Shown: positions 1-9,213, counted from the first letter of the stretch. The stretch: 64,000 bases of DNA from Amycolatopsis jiangsuensis (GCF_014204865.1 NZ_JACHMG010000001.1:4428501-4492500), one strand, 5' to 3'. Notes: generated by a model from the sequence alone, not told the origin. Program-made: numbers and translations.

Positions 1-740
1 GTGCCGAGGCTTTCGATCGCGTCACCGATCGGCTTGCGGTCCGCGGCAAGGCCGGACACCAGCTGCTGCAGGTTCACGATCAGCGTGTTCAGCTGCGGGG
101 TGTGCGCGTTGACCGTGTCCAGCACCGTGTTGAGGTTGTCGATGACCTCACCGATGACCTGGTCCTTGTCCGCGATCGTGGTGGTCAGCGACGCGGTGTG
201 CGACAGCAGGCTCTCCACCGTGCCGCCCTCGCCCTGCAGTACCTGGATGATCTCGTAGGACAGCTTGTTCACGTCGTCCGGGTTGAGCGCGGTGAACAGC
301 GGTTTGAAGCCGTTGAACAGCTCGGTCAGGTCCAGTGCCGGCGTGGTGCGTTCGAGCGGGATGCTCTCGCCCGGCCGGAGCATGGCGCCGGAGGCGGCGG
401 TGCCCTCACCGAGCGCGACGTAGCGCTGGCCGACCAGGTTGCGGAACTTGATCTGCGCGGTGACCCCGGCCGGCAGCCGGCGCCCGGCGTCCACCTCGAA
501 CTCCACCTCCGCCTGGCGCTTGTCGACGATCTTGATGTCCTTGACCTGGCCGACCCGGACGCCGGCGATGCGCACGTCGTCGTTCGGCAGCAGCTGCGTG
601 GCGTCGGTGAACCGCGCCGAGTACTCGTTGACGCTGGTGGTGTTGATGTTCGCGATGCTGATCCCGAGAATCGTGGTGAGCAGGACCGTGACCACCAGGA
701 AGATGCCCAGCTTGATCAGCGGCGCGGCGAGGCCCCTCAT
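1..740 (-). CDS. mceB: MceB-like MCE-family protein (partial, runs off left edge)
   Basis: Mce proteins are periplasmic or wall-spanning substrate-binding parts of Mce lipid/sterol importers. Reading leftward from the ATG at 740, the product opens with MRGLAAPLIKLGIFLVV, a single N-terminal membrane anchor. An MCE domain follows at about residues 38-115, including DDVRIAGVRVGQVKDIKI and NLVGQRYVALG, and then a long helical region rich in Leu, Asn and Asp that ends at the window edge. The start overlaps the stop of the upstream mce gene (ATGA), so the pair is probably translationally coupled. The second position after two YrbE permeases matches MceB. The C-terminus cannot be seen. Confidence 0.9.
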   Translation of the reverse strand, partial: MRGLAAPLIKLGIFLVVTVLLTTILGISIANINTTSVNEYSARFTDATQLLPNDDVRIAGVRVGQVKDIKIVDKRQAEVEFEVDAGRRLPAGVTAQIKFRNLVGQRYVALGEGTAASGAMLRPGESIPLERTTPALDLTELFNGFKPLFTALNPDDVNKLSYEIIQVLQGEGGTVESLLSHTASLTTTIADKDQVIGEVIDNLNTVLDTVNAHTPQLNTLIVNLQQLVSGLAADRKPIGDAIESLG

Positions 741-2068
741 TTGACCGTCACCTCCGCGCCCCGGTACAGCGGGCCGACCAGCAGCGAGCCCCAGCCCGGG
801 AACTGGTTCTGCGACATCCCGACCTCGGGACCGACCAACGCGCCGAGGAACTGGTTCTCCGCCGCGGTGTTGGCCGGGTTGCCGCCGGCCGCGCCACCGC
901 CGTTGACGCCGGCGGCGTCGGCCTTGAAGTTGGCCGGGTTCAGGCCCTGGCCCACGGTGTTCGGGCCGGTGGTGTGCTTCGTGCCGTCCTTGTACGGGCC
1001 GTCCGGCGGCTCCTGCGGGAACGGGTCCGGTGCCGGGTGCAGGTCGTAGCAGCGCGGGCCGCGCTTGTCCTCGAACCGCGGTTCCTCACCCGGCTTGTAG
1101 GCGCCCCGGTTCACCACGATCTCGAGCTTCGCGTGCAGGCCGGGCTCGCGGGTGCCCTTGCCCAGCGCCTTGTCGACCTCCGGCACGATCTTCGCCATCT
1201 GGCCGATCACGCACGGATACTCCGGCGAGTACTTGGCCAGCAGTTCCGCCGTCGGGCGTGCGGTGTCGGCGAGGCTGATGATGTTCTGCGAGTTGGCCTC
1301 CAGGAACGACTGGAGGTCCTGCGACGCGGTGGTGAGATTGCCGTAGAGGCTCGACAGGTTCTTCTGCTCGTCGACCACGGTGCGCGTGGTCGTGCTCAGG
1401 TTGTCCAGGCTCTGCACCAGATCCGGCGCGGACGAGTTCAGGTTCCCGGAGAACTCGGTGAGTGCCTTGAGGTCGTGCTGCAGCTGCGGTTCGTGCGGGT
1501 TCAGCTCGCCGAGGTAGTTCCCCAGCTGCGAAAGCGTTTCACCGAGCGGCTTGCCCCGGCCCTCGAGCGCGGTGGAGATCGCGCTGAGCGTGCTGGACAG
1601 CTTCTGCGGCTGCACCGCCTGCAGCACCGGCATCAGGTGCTCCAGCGCCTGGTCCAGCTCGATGGCGCCGGAGGTGCGGTCCTGCGGGATCACGTCACCG
1701 TCGGCGAGCGTTTCCGACGACCGGTCCTGCGGGATCTGCAGCGACACGTAGCGCTCACCGAACAGCGTCTTCGGCAGGAAACGCGCGGACACGTTCTCCG
1801 GGATCAGGTTCACCGAATCCGGGTTCAGCGCCAGCGTCAGCTCGGCCCCGTCCGCGGTCGCGCTGATGTGCTCGACCGACCCGACGATCAGCCCACGCAC
1901 CTTCACGTCGGACTGTTCGAGCAGCTGGTTGCCGATCTTGTCGGCCTCCAGCTTCACCGTGACGAACTTCGAGAACGCCTTGTCGTACAAGGCGATGCTG
2001 AGCGCGATCCCACCCACCAGGAGCGCCACCAGCAGCAGGCCGAGCAACCTGCGCCGTAGTGTGATCAT
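737..2068 (-). CDS. mceA: MceA-like MCE-family protein
   Basis: This is the first Mce protein of the operon, expected outside the membrane as part of the substrate tunnel of the lipid importer. The 443-residue product has an N-terminal membrane segment (residues 7-27), an MCE domain (about 36-112, with SDVKVRGLIVGSVEHI and LFGERYVSLQIP), a coiled helical stretch to about 300 and a Pro/Gly/Asn-rich tail. Its ATG overlaps the stop of yrbEB and its stop overlaps mceB. The name rests on its position directly after yrbEA-yrbEB. The lipid taken up cannot be predicted from sequence. Confidence 0.9.
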   Translation of the reverse strand: MITLRRRLLGLLLVALLVGGIALSIALYDKAFSKFVTVKLEADKIGNQLLEQSDVKVRGLIVGSVEHISATADGAELTLALNPDSVNLIPENVSARFLPKTLFGERYVSLQIPQDRSSETLADGDVIPQDRTSGAIELDQALEHLMPVLQAVQPQKLSSTLSAISTALEGRGKPLGETLSQLGNYLGELNPHEPQLQHDLKALTEFSGNLNSSAPDLVQSLDNLSTTTRTVVDEQKNLSSLYGNLTTASQDLQSFLEANSQNIISLADTARPTAELLAKYSPEYPCVIGQMAKIVPEVDKALGKGTREPGLHAKLEIVVNRGAYKPGEEPRFEDKRGPRCYDLHPAPDPFPQEPPDGPYKDGTKHTTGPNTVGQGLNPANFKADAAGVNGGGAAGGNPANTAAENQFLGALVGPEVGMSQNQFPGWGSLLVGPLYRGAEVTVK

Positions 2069-2901
2069 CCGGCAATCCTCACCGTGACGTCGGTCCCCCA
2101 GAGGGCGAAACCGATGAAGAAGTTCACGATCGAGACCGTGACGATGGAAAGCCGCACGGCCCGGCCCACGGCCACGCCCACCCCGGCAGGCCCACCGGTG
2201 GCCCGGTACCCGAAGTAGCAGTGCGAAAGAATGATCAAGACGCTGAAGATCAGCACCTTGATGAACGAGTACAGCACGTCCTGCGGTGGTAGGAACAGGT
2301 CGAAGTAGTGGTCATAGGTCCCCGCCGACTGGCCGTAGATGTAGATGACCACCAGCCTCGAGGCCACGTACGAGCTGAGCAGGCCGATGATGTAGAGCGG
2401 GATCACCGCGACGAATCCGGCGATGATCCGCGTGGTGACCAGGTAGGGCAGGCTCGGCACGCCCATCACCTCGAGCGCGTCGATCTCCTCGGAGATGCGC
2501 ATCGCGCCGAGCTGCGCGGTGAAACCGGCGCCGACCGTCGCGGACAACGCCAGCCCGGCCACCAGCGGCGCGATCTCCCGGGTGTTGAAGAACGCGGTGA
2601 GGAAGCCGGTGAACGCCGACGTGCCGATCGAGTTCAGCGCCGAGAAACCCTGGATACCGACGAGGACACCGGTGAACAGCGTCAGGCCGACCATCACGCC
2701 GACCGTGCCGCCGATGACCGCCAGCGAGCCGGAGCCGAAGCTGACCTCGGCCAGCAGCCGCAGCACTTCCTTCATGTACCGGCGCAGCGTGCGTGGCGTC
2801 CACAGCAACGCGCGGCCGTAGAAGGACATCTGGTCGCCGAGCGCGTCCAGCGTCTCCAGCGGCCGGTTGGCGATCCGCTTCGCCCCCGAGATGAACGTCA
2901 T
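2065..2901 (-). CDS. yrbEB: YrbEB-type MlaE permease of the Mce importer
   Basis: This is one of the two integral membrane permeases of the Mce ABC importer. The 278-residue protein has five to six hydrophobic segments. It carries the MlaE-family cytoplasmic coupling loop around residues 125-150 (GAMRISEEIDALEVMGVPS), which contacts the ATPase. The C-terminal segment ends in SIVNFFIGFALWGTD. It lies one base downstream of yrbEA and overlaps mceA by four bases, so it is expressed with them. Confidence 0.92.
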   Translation of the reverse strand: MTFISGAKRIANRPLETLDALGDQMSFYGRALLWTPRTLRRYMKEVLRLLAEVSFGSGSLAVIGGTVGVMVGLTLFTGVLVGIQGFSALNSIGTSAFTGFLTAFFNTREIAPLVAGLALSATVGAGFTAQLGAMRISEEIDALEVMGVPSLPYLVTTRIIAGFVAVIPLYIIGLLSSYVASRLVVIYIYGQSAGTYDHYFDLFLPPQDVLYSFIKVLIFSVLIILSHCYFGYRATGGPAGVGVAVGRAVRLSIVTVSIVNFFIGFALWGTDVTVRIAG

Positions 2902-2902
2902 G

Positions 2903-3697
2903 TCAGTCCAGCTTTCCGGGCACGATCTGCAGGTAGATCAGCGTGATCACGAAGTTCACCACGAACAGCAGCAGGAACGTGATGACCACGGACTGGTTCA
3001 CCGCGTCCCCGACCCCCTTCGGGCCGCCGCTGGGGTGCAGGCCACGGTAGGCGGCGACCACCGCGGCGATGAAGCCGAAGATGAGCGCCTTGATCTCCCC
3101 GACCCACAGGTCGGGCAGCTGTGCCAGCGCGGAGAAGCTGGACAGGTAGGCGCCCGGGGTGCCGCCCTGCAGCACCACGTTGAAGAGGTAGCCGCCGAGT
3201 ACGCCGATGACGCTGACCATGCCGTTGAGCAGCAGCGCGACCAGCATCATGGCCAGCGTGCGGGGAACGATCAGGCGCTGGACCGCGGACACGCCCAGCA
3301 CCTCCATCGCGTCGATCTCCTCGCGGATGGTGCGGGCCCCGATGTCGGCGCAGACCGCACTGCCGCCCGCGCCGGCCACCAGCAGCGCGGTGACCAGCGG
3401 ACTGGCCTGCTGCACCGTGGCCAGCACGGAACCGGCGCCGGTGTAGGACTGCGCACCGAGCTGGCGGGCGAGCGCCCCGAACTGCAGGGAGATCACCGCG
3501 CCGAACGGAACCGCGACGAGTGCCGTCGGCAGGATCGTCACGCTCGCCACGAACCAGGCCTGCTGGATGAACTCGCGGAATTGGAACGGGCGCTGGAACA
3601 GGCCGCGCACGATGTCGAGGCCGAGGGCGAAGAGGTTCCCGGTCTCCCGGAGCATGCCGGCGCCGGGGATCTTCGCCGAGGTGGCCGGAGAACTCAC
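2903..3697 (-). CDS. yrbEA: YrbEA-type MlaE permease of the Mce importer
   Basis: This is the partner permease of YrbEB. The 264-residue protein has multiple membrane spans and the MlaE coupling loop GARTIREEIDAMEVLGVSA near residues 120-140. The GTG start at 3697 overlaps the stop of the ATPase gene (GTGA), arguing for translational coupling and a fixed permease to ATPase ratio. The last span (VVITFLLLFVVNFVITLIYL) is typical of the family. Confidence 0.92.
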   Translation of the reverse strand: MSSPATSAKIPGAGMLRETGNLFALGLDIVRGLFQRPFQFREFIQQAWFVASVTILPTALVAVPFGAVISLQFGALARQLGAQSYTGAGSVLATVQQASPLVTALLVAGAGGSAVCADIGARTIREEIDAMEVLGVSAVQRLIVPRTLAMMLVALLLNGMVSVIGVLGGYLFNVVLQGGTPGAYLSSFSALAQLPDLWVGEIKALIFGFIAAVVAAYRGLHPSGGPKGVGDAVNQSVVITFLLLFVVNFVITLIYLQIVPGKLD

Positions 3698-4866
3698 GCG
3701 CCACCCTGCCCGTGCCGTGGTGGACCACCCGCCGTACCCGGGATCCGCGCGACCTGGTCCGCGGGCAGCTGACCCTGGTGCTGGTCGGGGACCGGACCGC
3801 CGACCGCCGGGAACTGCTGGGTCTCCTGCGGGCCGGCGTACTGGCCGGGGGCGGCGTTCGGGCGCACGTTGTAGTACCGCTGCTGCTCCGGGGTGAGGGA
3901 TTCGATGATGCCCTCCTGCGCCACCGGCGGCAGCGTGTGCAGGATCCGCATCACGCGGTCCATCCGGCGCTTGGCCCCCGCACGCTCCTCGACCCCCGGG
4001 CTGACCTGCATCTGCGGGACGACCCCACGGACGTCCTCGTTCAGCCCGCCGTCACCGTGGCCCGCCTCGGCCTCGGCCTCCTCGCGCGCCATCGTCGCGC
4101 TGTCCTTCTCCTCGGACATGCCGATCGGGCCGAGCTTGCGGCCGTTGAGGAACTGCGCGACCACCGGCTCCTCGCTGGTGAGCAGCACCTCGCGCGGGCC
4201 GAACATGACCAGCTCCTTGCGGAAGAGCATGCCCAGGTTGTCCGGCACCGTGCGAGCCAGGTTGATGTTGTGGGACACGATCAGGAAGGTCGCGTCGATC
4301 TGCGCGTTCACGTCGAGGAACAGCTGCGAGATGTAGGTGGTGCGGACCGGGTCGAGGCCGGAGTCCGGCTCGTCGACCAGGATGATCTCCGGGTCGAGCA
4401 CGAGCGCCCTCGCCAGCCCGGCACGCTTGCGCATCCCGCCGGAGATCTCGCCGGGCAGCTTCTTCTCCGCCCCGGCCAGACCGGTCATGTCGAGCTTCTC
4501 CAGCACGATCCGGCGGATCTCGGTCTCCGACTTCTTCGTGTGCTCCCGCAGCGGGAACGCGACGTTGTCGAAGAGGTTCATCGAGCCGAACAGCGCACCG
4601 TCCTGGAACAGCACGCCGAAGAGCTTGCGGATCTCGTACAACTTGTGCTCGGAGCAGGTGACGATGTCGACCCCGTTGATCACGCACCGCCCGCGGTCGG
4701 GCTTGAGCAGGCCGATCATCGACTTCAGGAACACGGACTTGCCGGTTCCGGACGGACCGAGCATCGCCGACACCTCACCGGGGGGAAGGGTCAGCGTCAC
4801 GTCCCGCCAGATGGTCTGCCTGCCGAAGGACTTCGTCAGACCTTCGATGACCACCTCGGCACCCAT
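3694..4866 (-). CDS. mceG: MceG (Mkl)-type ABC ATPase energising Mce import
   Basis: This is the cytoplasmic ATPase of the Mce importer. The 390-residue protein has a Walker A (GPSGTGKS, residues 37-44), a Q-loop Gln at 88, a signature ISGGMRKR at 141-148, a Walker B (IILVDEPDSGLDP) and an H-loop His at about 199. A C-terminal extension of roughly 140 residues is rich in Glu, Gln and Pro and ends in HGQGGA; mycobacterial MceG also has a C-terminal extension. The ATG at 4866 has a GGAGGTGC ribosome site just upstream. It is the first gene of the operon, whereas mycobacterial mceG is unlinked to the mce operons but also lies near rplJ-rplL. Confidence 0.92.
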   Translation of the reverse strand: MGAEVVIEGLTKSFGRQTIWRDVTLTLPPGEVSAMLGPSGTGKSVFLKSMIGLLKPDRGRCVINGVDIVTCSEHKLYEIRKLFGVLFQDGALFGSMNLFDNVAFPLREHTKKSETEIRRIVLEKLDMTGLAGAEKKLPGEISGGMRKRAGLARALVLDPEIILVDEPDSGLDPVRTTYISQLFLDVNAQIDATFLIVSHNINLARTVPDNLGMLFRKELVMFGPREVLLTSEEPVVAQFLNGRKLGPIGMSEEKDSATMAREEAEAEAGHGDGGLNEDVRGVVPQMQVSPGVEERAGAKRRMDRVMRILHTLPPVAQEGIIESLTPEQQRYYNVRPNAAPGQYAGPQETQQFPAVGGPVPDQHQGQLPADQVARIPGTAGGPPRHGQGGA

Positions 4867-5179
4867 CGCACCTCCAGGAGCTGTTCCGCGTCGTCGCGCC
4901 TGCCGCCCCGCACCACCGGCGGGGAGAAACGGCGCCGGATGTCCGCCATGATCTCCGCGTCAACCAGGTGCAACGAGCTGAGCGCGAACAGGTTACTCAC
5001 CAGTTTCGTTTGCTGGCCAGCCCCGTCGGTGCCTCACCCGTTCGGGCTCGGCTCCGGTGACCGCTGGCAGCACGGTAGTCCACGTCACGTACAGATGCAG
5101 AGCCAGCTGGCCCCATCGCCGTCACACCGCTGGAGCAATCGACGCTGACCTGCGCGGACGCAGGGCGACCGGCACACGA
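4867..5179. other. Intergenic region upstream of mceG
   Basis: This holds the promoter region expected for the mce operon and the space after rplL. I see no convincing reading frame. Apart from the ribosome site of mceG next to 4866, I could not pick out a promoter with confidence. Confidence 0.5.
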
Positions 5180-5213
5180 ACGGGGCGGGCACCCGGATGG
5201 ATGCCCGCCCCGT
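5180..5213 (-). terminator. Terminator hairpin after rplL
   Basis: A perfect 12-bp stem (5180-5191 with 5202-5213, ACGGGGCGGGCA / TGCCCGCCCCGT) encloses a 10-nt loop 34 bases after the rplL stop. It has no clear U-tract, as is common in high-GC actinobacteria. Confidence 0.7.
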
Positions 5214-5246
5214 GCGGTGGTGCAGTAGGCGCTGACGCGCCCGGAA

Positions 5247-5636
5247 TCACTTGATGGTGACCTTGGCGCCGGCCTCTTCGAGCTTCTCCTTGGCGGCGTC
5301 GGCGGCCTCCTTGTCGACCTTCTCCAGCAGCGCCTTCGGGGCGGCCTCGACCAGCTCCTTGGCCTCCTTCAGGCCCAGGCCCGAGACGACCTCGCGGACG
5401 ACCTTGATGACCTGGATCTTCTTGTCACCGGCGGAGTCGAGGACGACGTCGAACTCGTCCTGCTCCTCCTCGGCGGCCGGGGCCGCACCCGCGGCACCCG
5501 GGGCGGCCACGACGGCGGCCGGGGCGGCGGCGGTGACGTCGAAGACGTCCTCGAACTCCTTCACGAACTCGGACAGCTCGAGGAGGGTCAGCTCCTTGAA
5601 GGCGTCGATCAGCTCGGCGGTGCTCAGCTTCGCCAT
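5247..5636 (-). CDS. rplL: Ribosomal protein L7/L12
   Basis: This is the acidic stalk protein of the 50S subunit that recruits translation GTPases. The 129-residue product has an N-terminal dimerisation helix region ([20 protein letters not shown]), an Ala/Pro/Gly-rich hinge at about 37-57 and a C-terminal domain containing [20 protein letters not shown]. It follows rplJ by 49 bases, so the two form the usual L10-L12 operon. Confidence 0.98.
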   Translation of the reverse strand: MAKLSTAELIDAFKELTLLELSEFVKEFEDVFDVTAAAPAAVVAAPGAAGAAPAAEEEQDEFDVVLDSAGDKKIQVIKVVREVVSGLGLKEAKELVEAAPKALLEKVDKEAADAAKEKLEEAGAKVTIK

Positions 5637-5685
5637 GATGGCTTCCTCTCAGAAAAACGAACTAGGCGTTCGGGGTGGGGGTGGT

Positions 5686-6240
5686 TCAGCTCTCGGCGGG
5701 TGCTTCGGCTGCTTCGGTACCGGAGCCATCGCGCTGCTTCTCCTCCAGCGCGGCAGCCAGACGGGCCACCTGGGACGCCGGCGCCTGGAACAGCGCGGCG
5801 GCCTGGGACAGCTTCGCCTTGAACGCGCCCGCTGCCTTGGAGAGCAGCACCTCGCGGCTGTCGAGGTCGGCCAGCCGGCCGATCTCGGCCACGGACAGCG
5901 CTCGGCCGTCCATGTAGCCGCCCTTGATGACGAGCGCGTTGTTGTCCTTCGCGAAGTCGCGAAGCGCCTTCGCGGCGTCGACCGGCTCACCCTCGACGAA
6001 GGCGATCGCGGTGGCGCCCACGAACAGGTCATCGAGACCCTGCACGTCGGCGTCCTCGGCGGCCCGCTTGACGAGGGTGTTCTTCGCGACCCGGTACTTG
6101 GCACTGGTGCCGAGAGCGCGGCGCAGCTGGGACAGCTGGGACACGGAGAGGCCGGTGTACTGGGTGACAACGGTGGCCGAGCTGGTGCGGAAGCTCTCCG
6201 CGATCTCGGCGACGGCCGCCACCTTGTCGGGCTTCGCCAT
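5686..6240 (-). CDS. rplJ: Ribosomal protein L10
   Basis: L10 is the stalk base that carries the L7/L12 dimers. The 184-residue product begins [17 protein letters not shown] at 6240, behind a strong AGAGAGGAGG ribosome site. The reading frame stays open further upstream, but those codons lie in the structured leader RNA and are not part of the protein. An Ala/Glu-rich tail ([11 protein letters not shown]) closes the protein. Expression is probably controlled by the L10 leader just upstream. Confidence 0.97.
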   Translation of the reverse strand: MAKPDKVAAVAEIAESFRTSSATVVTQYTGLSVSQLSQLRRALGTSAKYRVAKNTLVKRAAEDADVQGLDDLFVGATAIAFVEGEPVDAAKALRDFAKDNNALVIKGGYMDGRALSVAEIGRLADLDSREVLLSKAAGAFKAKLSQAAALFQAPASQVARLAAALEEKQRDGSGTEAAEAPAES

Positions 6241-6259
6241 GGGTCGCCTCCTCTCTTGG

Positions 6260-6460
6260 CTAGTGTTTCCACTGGCCGCGAAGAAGCCCCGGACGAGAAA
6301 AAACGCCCACACGCAGCAGGGCGCGGGGCGTACAGAGAGCGGCCGGAACCGCTCGAGCCTCGTTCCTCCTGCGCGGGCCGCCCGCCTCGTGGCAGGACCT
6401 TCGCTCCCCGGGCCTTGCGGCTTCGGGGAAAACCAGCGGTCTTCGGTAGAACCGGGATCG
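6260..6460 (-). promoter_or_regulatory. L10 leader RNA of the rplJ-rplL operon, with attenuator hairpin
   Basis: The untranslated leader of rplJ contains, in transcript order, CCGAAGACCGCTGG, a G/C-rich helix region with CCTGCCACGAGG, and GCAGGAGGAACGAGGC. These resemble the conserved L10 leader that binds the L10-(L12)4 complex for autogenous repression. Near its end, a stem of ACGCCC with GGGCGT (6326-6331 with 6303-6308) runs straight into six U residues (6303-6298). This is a classical intrinsic terminator before the gene, so control by attenuation is likely. The boundaries are approximate. Confidence 0.75.
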
Positions 6461-6562
6461 AGAATACAGGGCCGGCCGGACCCGATCGCACCGGCCCCCT
6501 CCCTGACCTGCGCGGAACCGCCCTGCCTCGGGAATCACCGCACCGGCGGGCATCATGGTGAC

Positions 6563-7540
6563 GTGGCGGAACAGCGCGATGACGGACAGCCGTTCGACAA
6601 CCACCCCACCGACACCCCGGCGGGTGGTCCGCCGAACCTGCCACAACCGGCGAATCCGGCGCAGCCACCGACCCCGCAGGCGCAGGCACCGGTGCCCCAG
6701 CCGTCCGGAAGCAGGGACCTCGATCCGGAGCAGTACCGGCAGTTCCAGGAGTTTCAGGAGTTCCAGCGCTTCCAGGAGTACCTCCGCTTCACGCAGGCGC
6801 AGCAGGGCACCCAGCCCGCGCCGCTCGCCGAGGGCGGCGGGCTGGTTCCGGCCGGCGCCCGGCAGCCGCAGACCCAGGCCGGTGGGCAGCCGCCCGCCCC
6901 GCCGGACGCATCGGGGGCACTCACCCAGTACGAGCCACCGCGCCGTCCCCGCCGCCCGGTTCCCCGCTGGCTGAAGCGGCTCGGCGGCAAGATCCTGGGC
7001 TGGGTGCTCGTGGTCGTACTTCTCGGCATCGCCGCCACCTGGGCCTACCACCACTTCTTCCCGAGCGACGACGGCAAGTCCTCGGCCCAGATCGCCGCCG
7101 AGGGCGGCGGGACCTACCACACGAACCAGATCCTCACGACCGCCTCGCCCTACGAATCGGTGCGCCGCGTGTACGACGGTGTCGCCCAGCACGGGCCGGG
7201 GCAGCGCAGCATGGTCGACCACGTCTGCGGCCTGTTCGACGAGGCGACCCAGCAGAAGTTCGCGACCGACCTCCGTTACCCGAGCTGCGCCGCGGCGGTC
7301 GAGGGCCTGCACGCCGCACTCGATCCCGCACCGGGTTCGGTCGACGCCTACGCCGAGTCGATCTCCAAGCGCTCCGGCTGGCCGCCGGGTGACTCCGTGG
7401 TGGTCAGCTCGTGCGAGTTCGCCATCACCGGCGGACCGGCGCTCGGGGACTTCACCGTGAAACAGGTCGAGAAGAGCCAGTGGCTGATCGTCGGCCACCA
7501 GCCGGGGCCGCGGACCTGTCCGGCGCCGCCGACCCGCTGA
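6563..7540 (+). CDS. Single-pass membrane protein with Pro/Gln-rich cytoplasmic region; unknown function
   Basis: I do not recognise this 325-residue protein. The N-terminal 130 residues are Pro/Gln-rich with a repeated Gln-Glu-Phe pattern (QFQEFQEFQRFQEYLRF). A basic stretch precedes one membrane span at about residues 150-172 (ILGWVLVVVLLGIAATWAYH). The remaining 150 residues would be extracytoplasmic and carry three Cys (DHVCGLFDEA, YPSCAAAV, SSCEFA), in the style of lipoprotein-like or DUF-type wall proteins. I chose the GTG at 6563 because it is the first start clear of the rplJ leader; it has no strong ribosome site. It is divergent from rplJ and convergent with the hydrolase at 7547. 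Confidence 0.7.
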   Translation: MAEQRDDGQPFDNHPTDTPAGGPPNLPQPANPAQPPTPQAQAPVPQPSGSRDLDPEQYRQFQEFQEFQRFQEYLRFTQAQQGTQPAPLAEGGGLVPAGARQPQTQAGGQPPAPPDASGALTQYEPPRRPRRPVPRWLKRLGGKILGWVLVVVLLGIAATWAYHHFFPSDDGKSSAQIAAEGGGTYHTNQILTTASPYESVRRVYDGVAQHGPGQRSMVDHVCGLFDEATQQKFATDLRYPSCAAAVEGLHAALDPAPGSVDAYAESISKRSGWPPGDSVVVSSCEFAITGGPALGDFTVKQVEKSQWLIVGHQPGPRTCPAPPTR

Positions 7541-7546
7541 GCACGC

Positions 7547-8356
7547 TCAGGCAGGCGAGCTGATCGCCGGCCGGAATTCGCCGGTGTCCGAGTACGCGAA
7601 GAAGTCCGCCAGCGCCGTCGCGAACGCCGGGTGCGCCACCGCGGCCATGTGGTCTCCCGGGACCCGGACCAGCCGCGCCCCCGCGATGGCGGCGGCCAGG
7701 CGTTCCGGTTCCGCGGCCAGCTGGTCCGATTCTCCGGCCAGCACCAGGGTCGGCACCGACAGCGCGGACAGCCGGATCGGCCCTGGCGACGGGGCACGCA
7801 GGACCGCGGCCAGTGCTTCCACGTCGGCGCCGGCCCGGCGGGCCAGGCGGCGGAACGGACGGGCGGCCGGGAGGACGTCCGCGCGGTCCTGGGCGAGCAG
7901 CCCGGCCGCGATCTGCTCCCGGTCGAGCTCCCGCGCGTCCACGCCACCGAAGTCCACGATGCCCGCGCCGACCCCGCCCACCGCGAGGCAACGCACGCGG
8001 CGGTCGTTCGAGGCCACCAGCAGCGAGACGATCGCCCCCATCGAGTACCCGGCGAGGCACACCTCGGGCAGCTCGAGCTCGTCGAGCAGCGCCGAAACGT
8101 CCGCGGCCATCACCGCTTCGCCGTACACGGCCGGGTCGTGGGGCTTGCCGGAGGCACCGTGCCCGCGAGCGTCGAGTGCGATCACCGTGAACCCCGCACG
8201 CACCAGCGTGTCGACGAGTCCCGGGCGCACCCAGGTGACGTCGGCGTCGGCGGCGAACCCGTGGTGCAGCACCACCGGGCGCCGGTACCGGCCGTCGCCC
8301 TCCCACACCGTGTAGCTCAGCGGGAGCCCGTCGGGAGCGGTGAACGTCGTCGGCAT
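7547..8356 (-). CDS. Alpha/beta hydrolase
   Basis: This is a 269-residue cytoplasmic alpha/beta-fold hydrolase of unknown substrate. It shows the oxyanion HHGF (residues 31-34), the strand-turn LDARGHGASG, the nucleophile elbow GYSMG (Ser about 105) and the catalytic His in VPGDHMAAVAHP near the C-terminus. The ATG at 8356 is preferred because any earlier start would lie inside the rplA terminator hairpin. Its place between rplA and rplJ corresponds to where mycobacteria carry lipG and the mycolate methyltransferases, which suggests a lipid-related esterase, but this is only positional. Confidence 0.88.
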   Translation of the reverse strand: MPTTFTAPDGLPLSYTVWEGDGRYRRPVVLHHGFAADADVTWVRPGLVDTLVRAGFTVIALDARGHGASGKPHDPAVYGEAVMAADVSALLDELELPEVCLAGYSMGAIVSLLVASNDRRVRCLAVGGVGAGIVDFGGVDARELDREQIAAGLLAQDRADVLPAARPFRRLARRAGADVEALAAVLRAPSPGPIRLSALSVPTLVLAGESDQLAAEPERLAAAIAGARLVRVPGDHMAAVAHPAFATALADFFAYSDTGEFRPAISSPA

Positions 8357-8372
8357 GCCTCCATGAGACACG

Positions 8373-8410
8373 AAAAAAGGGTGGTCACGCACATTGCGTG
8401 ACCACCCTTT
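8373..8410 (-). terminator. Strong intrinsic terminator after rplA
   Basis: A perfect 16-bp stem (8376-8391 with 8395-8410, AAAGGGTGGTCACGCA) closes on a 3-nt loop. On the minus strand the descending arm runs into a U-tract (8378-8373). It separates the rplK-rplA unit from the hydrolase. Confidence 0.93.
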
Positions 8411-8425
8411 CCCGTGATGTCCGAC

Positions 8426-9145
8426 TCAGCCGGCCGCTTCCTCGGTGAGCAGGTTGCGGGTCCGCAGCGGGTCGACCGGGATGCCCGGGCCCATCGTCGT
8501 GGTGAAGGTGACCTTCTTGACGTAGCGGCCCTTCGCCGAGGACGGCTTGGCACGCAGGATCTCGTCGAGTGCGGCGGCGTAGTTCTCCACCAGCTTGTCG
8601 GCGTCGAAGGAGGCCTTGCCGATCACCAGGTGCAGGTTGGCCTGCTTGTCGACGCGGAAGTTGATCTTGCCGCCCTTGATGTCCGCGACCGCCTTGGCGA
8701 CCGCCGGGGTCACCGTGCCGGTCTTCGGGTTCGGCATGAGGCCGCGCGGGCCGAGGATGCGGGCGATACGGCCCACCTTGGCCATCTGGTCCGGCGTCGC
8801 GATCGCGGCGTCGAAGTCGAGCCAGCCACCCTGGATGCGCTCGATCAGTTCGTCGGTGCCGACCGCGTCCGCGCCGGCGGCCTCGGCCTCGGCGGCCTTG
8901 TCGCCGACGGCGAAGACGATGACGCGGGCGGTCTTACCGGTGCCGTGCGGCAGGTTCACGGTGCCGCGGACCATCTGGTCGGCCTTGCGCGGGTCCACCC
9001 CGAGACGCATCGCGACCTCGACGGTCGCGTCCATCTTCGACTTGGTGGTGTCCTTCGCCAGCTTCACGGCCTCGAGCGGCGCGTACAGCCGCGCCTTGTC
9101 GATCAGCTCCGAGGCCTGGCGGTAGGCCTTGCTGTGCTTGGTCAT
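8426..9145 (-). CDS. rplA: Ribosomal protein L1
   Basis: L1 forms the L1 stalk of the 50S subunit and is often an autogenous repressor. The 239-residue product starts [20 protein letters not shown] at 9145 and carries the family segment [15 protein letters not shown] near residues 130-145. The frame is open further upstream, but those codons fall in the structured rplK-rplA spacer and are not translated. It follows rplK by about 200 bases and ends in the strong terminator at 8373-8410. Confidence 0.97.
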   Translation of the reverse strand: MTKHSKAYRQASELIDKARLYAPLEAVKLAKDTTKSKMDATVEVAMRLGVDPRKADQMVRGTVNLPHGTGKTARVIVFAVGDKAAEAEAAGADAVGTDELIERIQGGWLDFDAAIATPDQMAKVGRIARILGPRGLMPNPKTGTVTPAVAKAVADIKGGKINFRVDKQANLHLVIGKASFDADKLVENYAAALDEILRAKPSSAKGRYVKKVTFTTTMGPGIPVDPLRTRNLLTEEAAG

Positions 9146-9213
9146 GCTTCTGTCCTTACTTCCTGGATCAGTGTGGTGGCGAGCCGCACCCGGCTCTCCC
9201 ACGGTGTCTGATT

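Noticed and set aside
8357..8392. Upstream extension of the alpha/beta hydrolase (12 extra codons)
   Set aside because: These codons lie in the rplA terminator hairpin and have no ribosome site.
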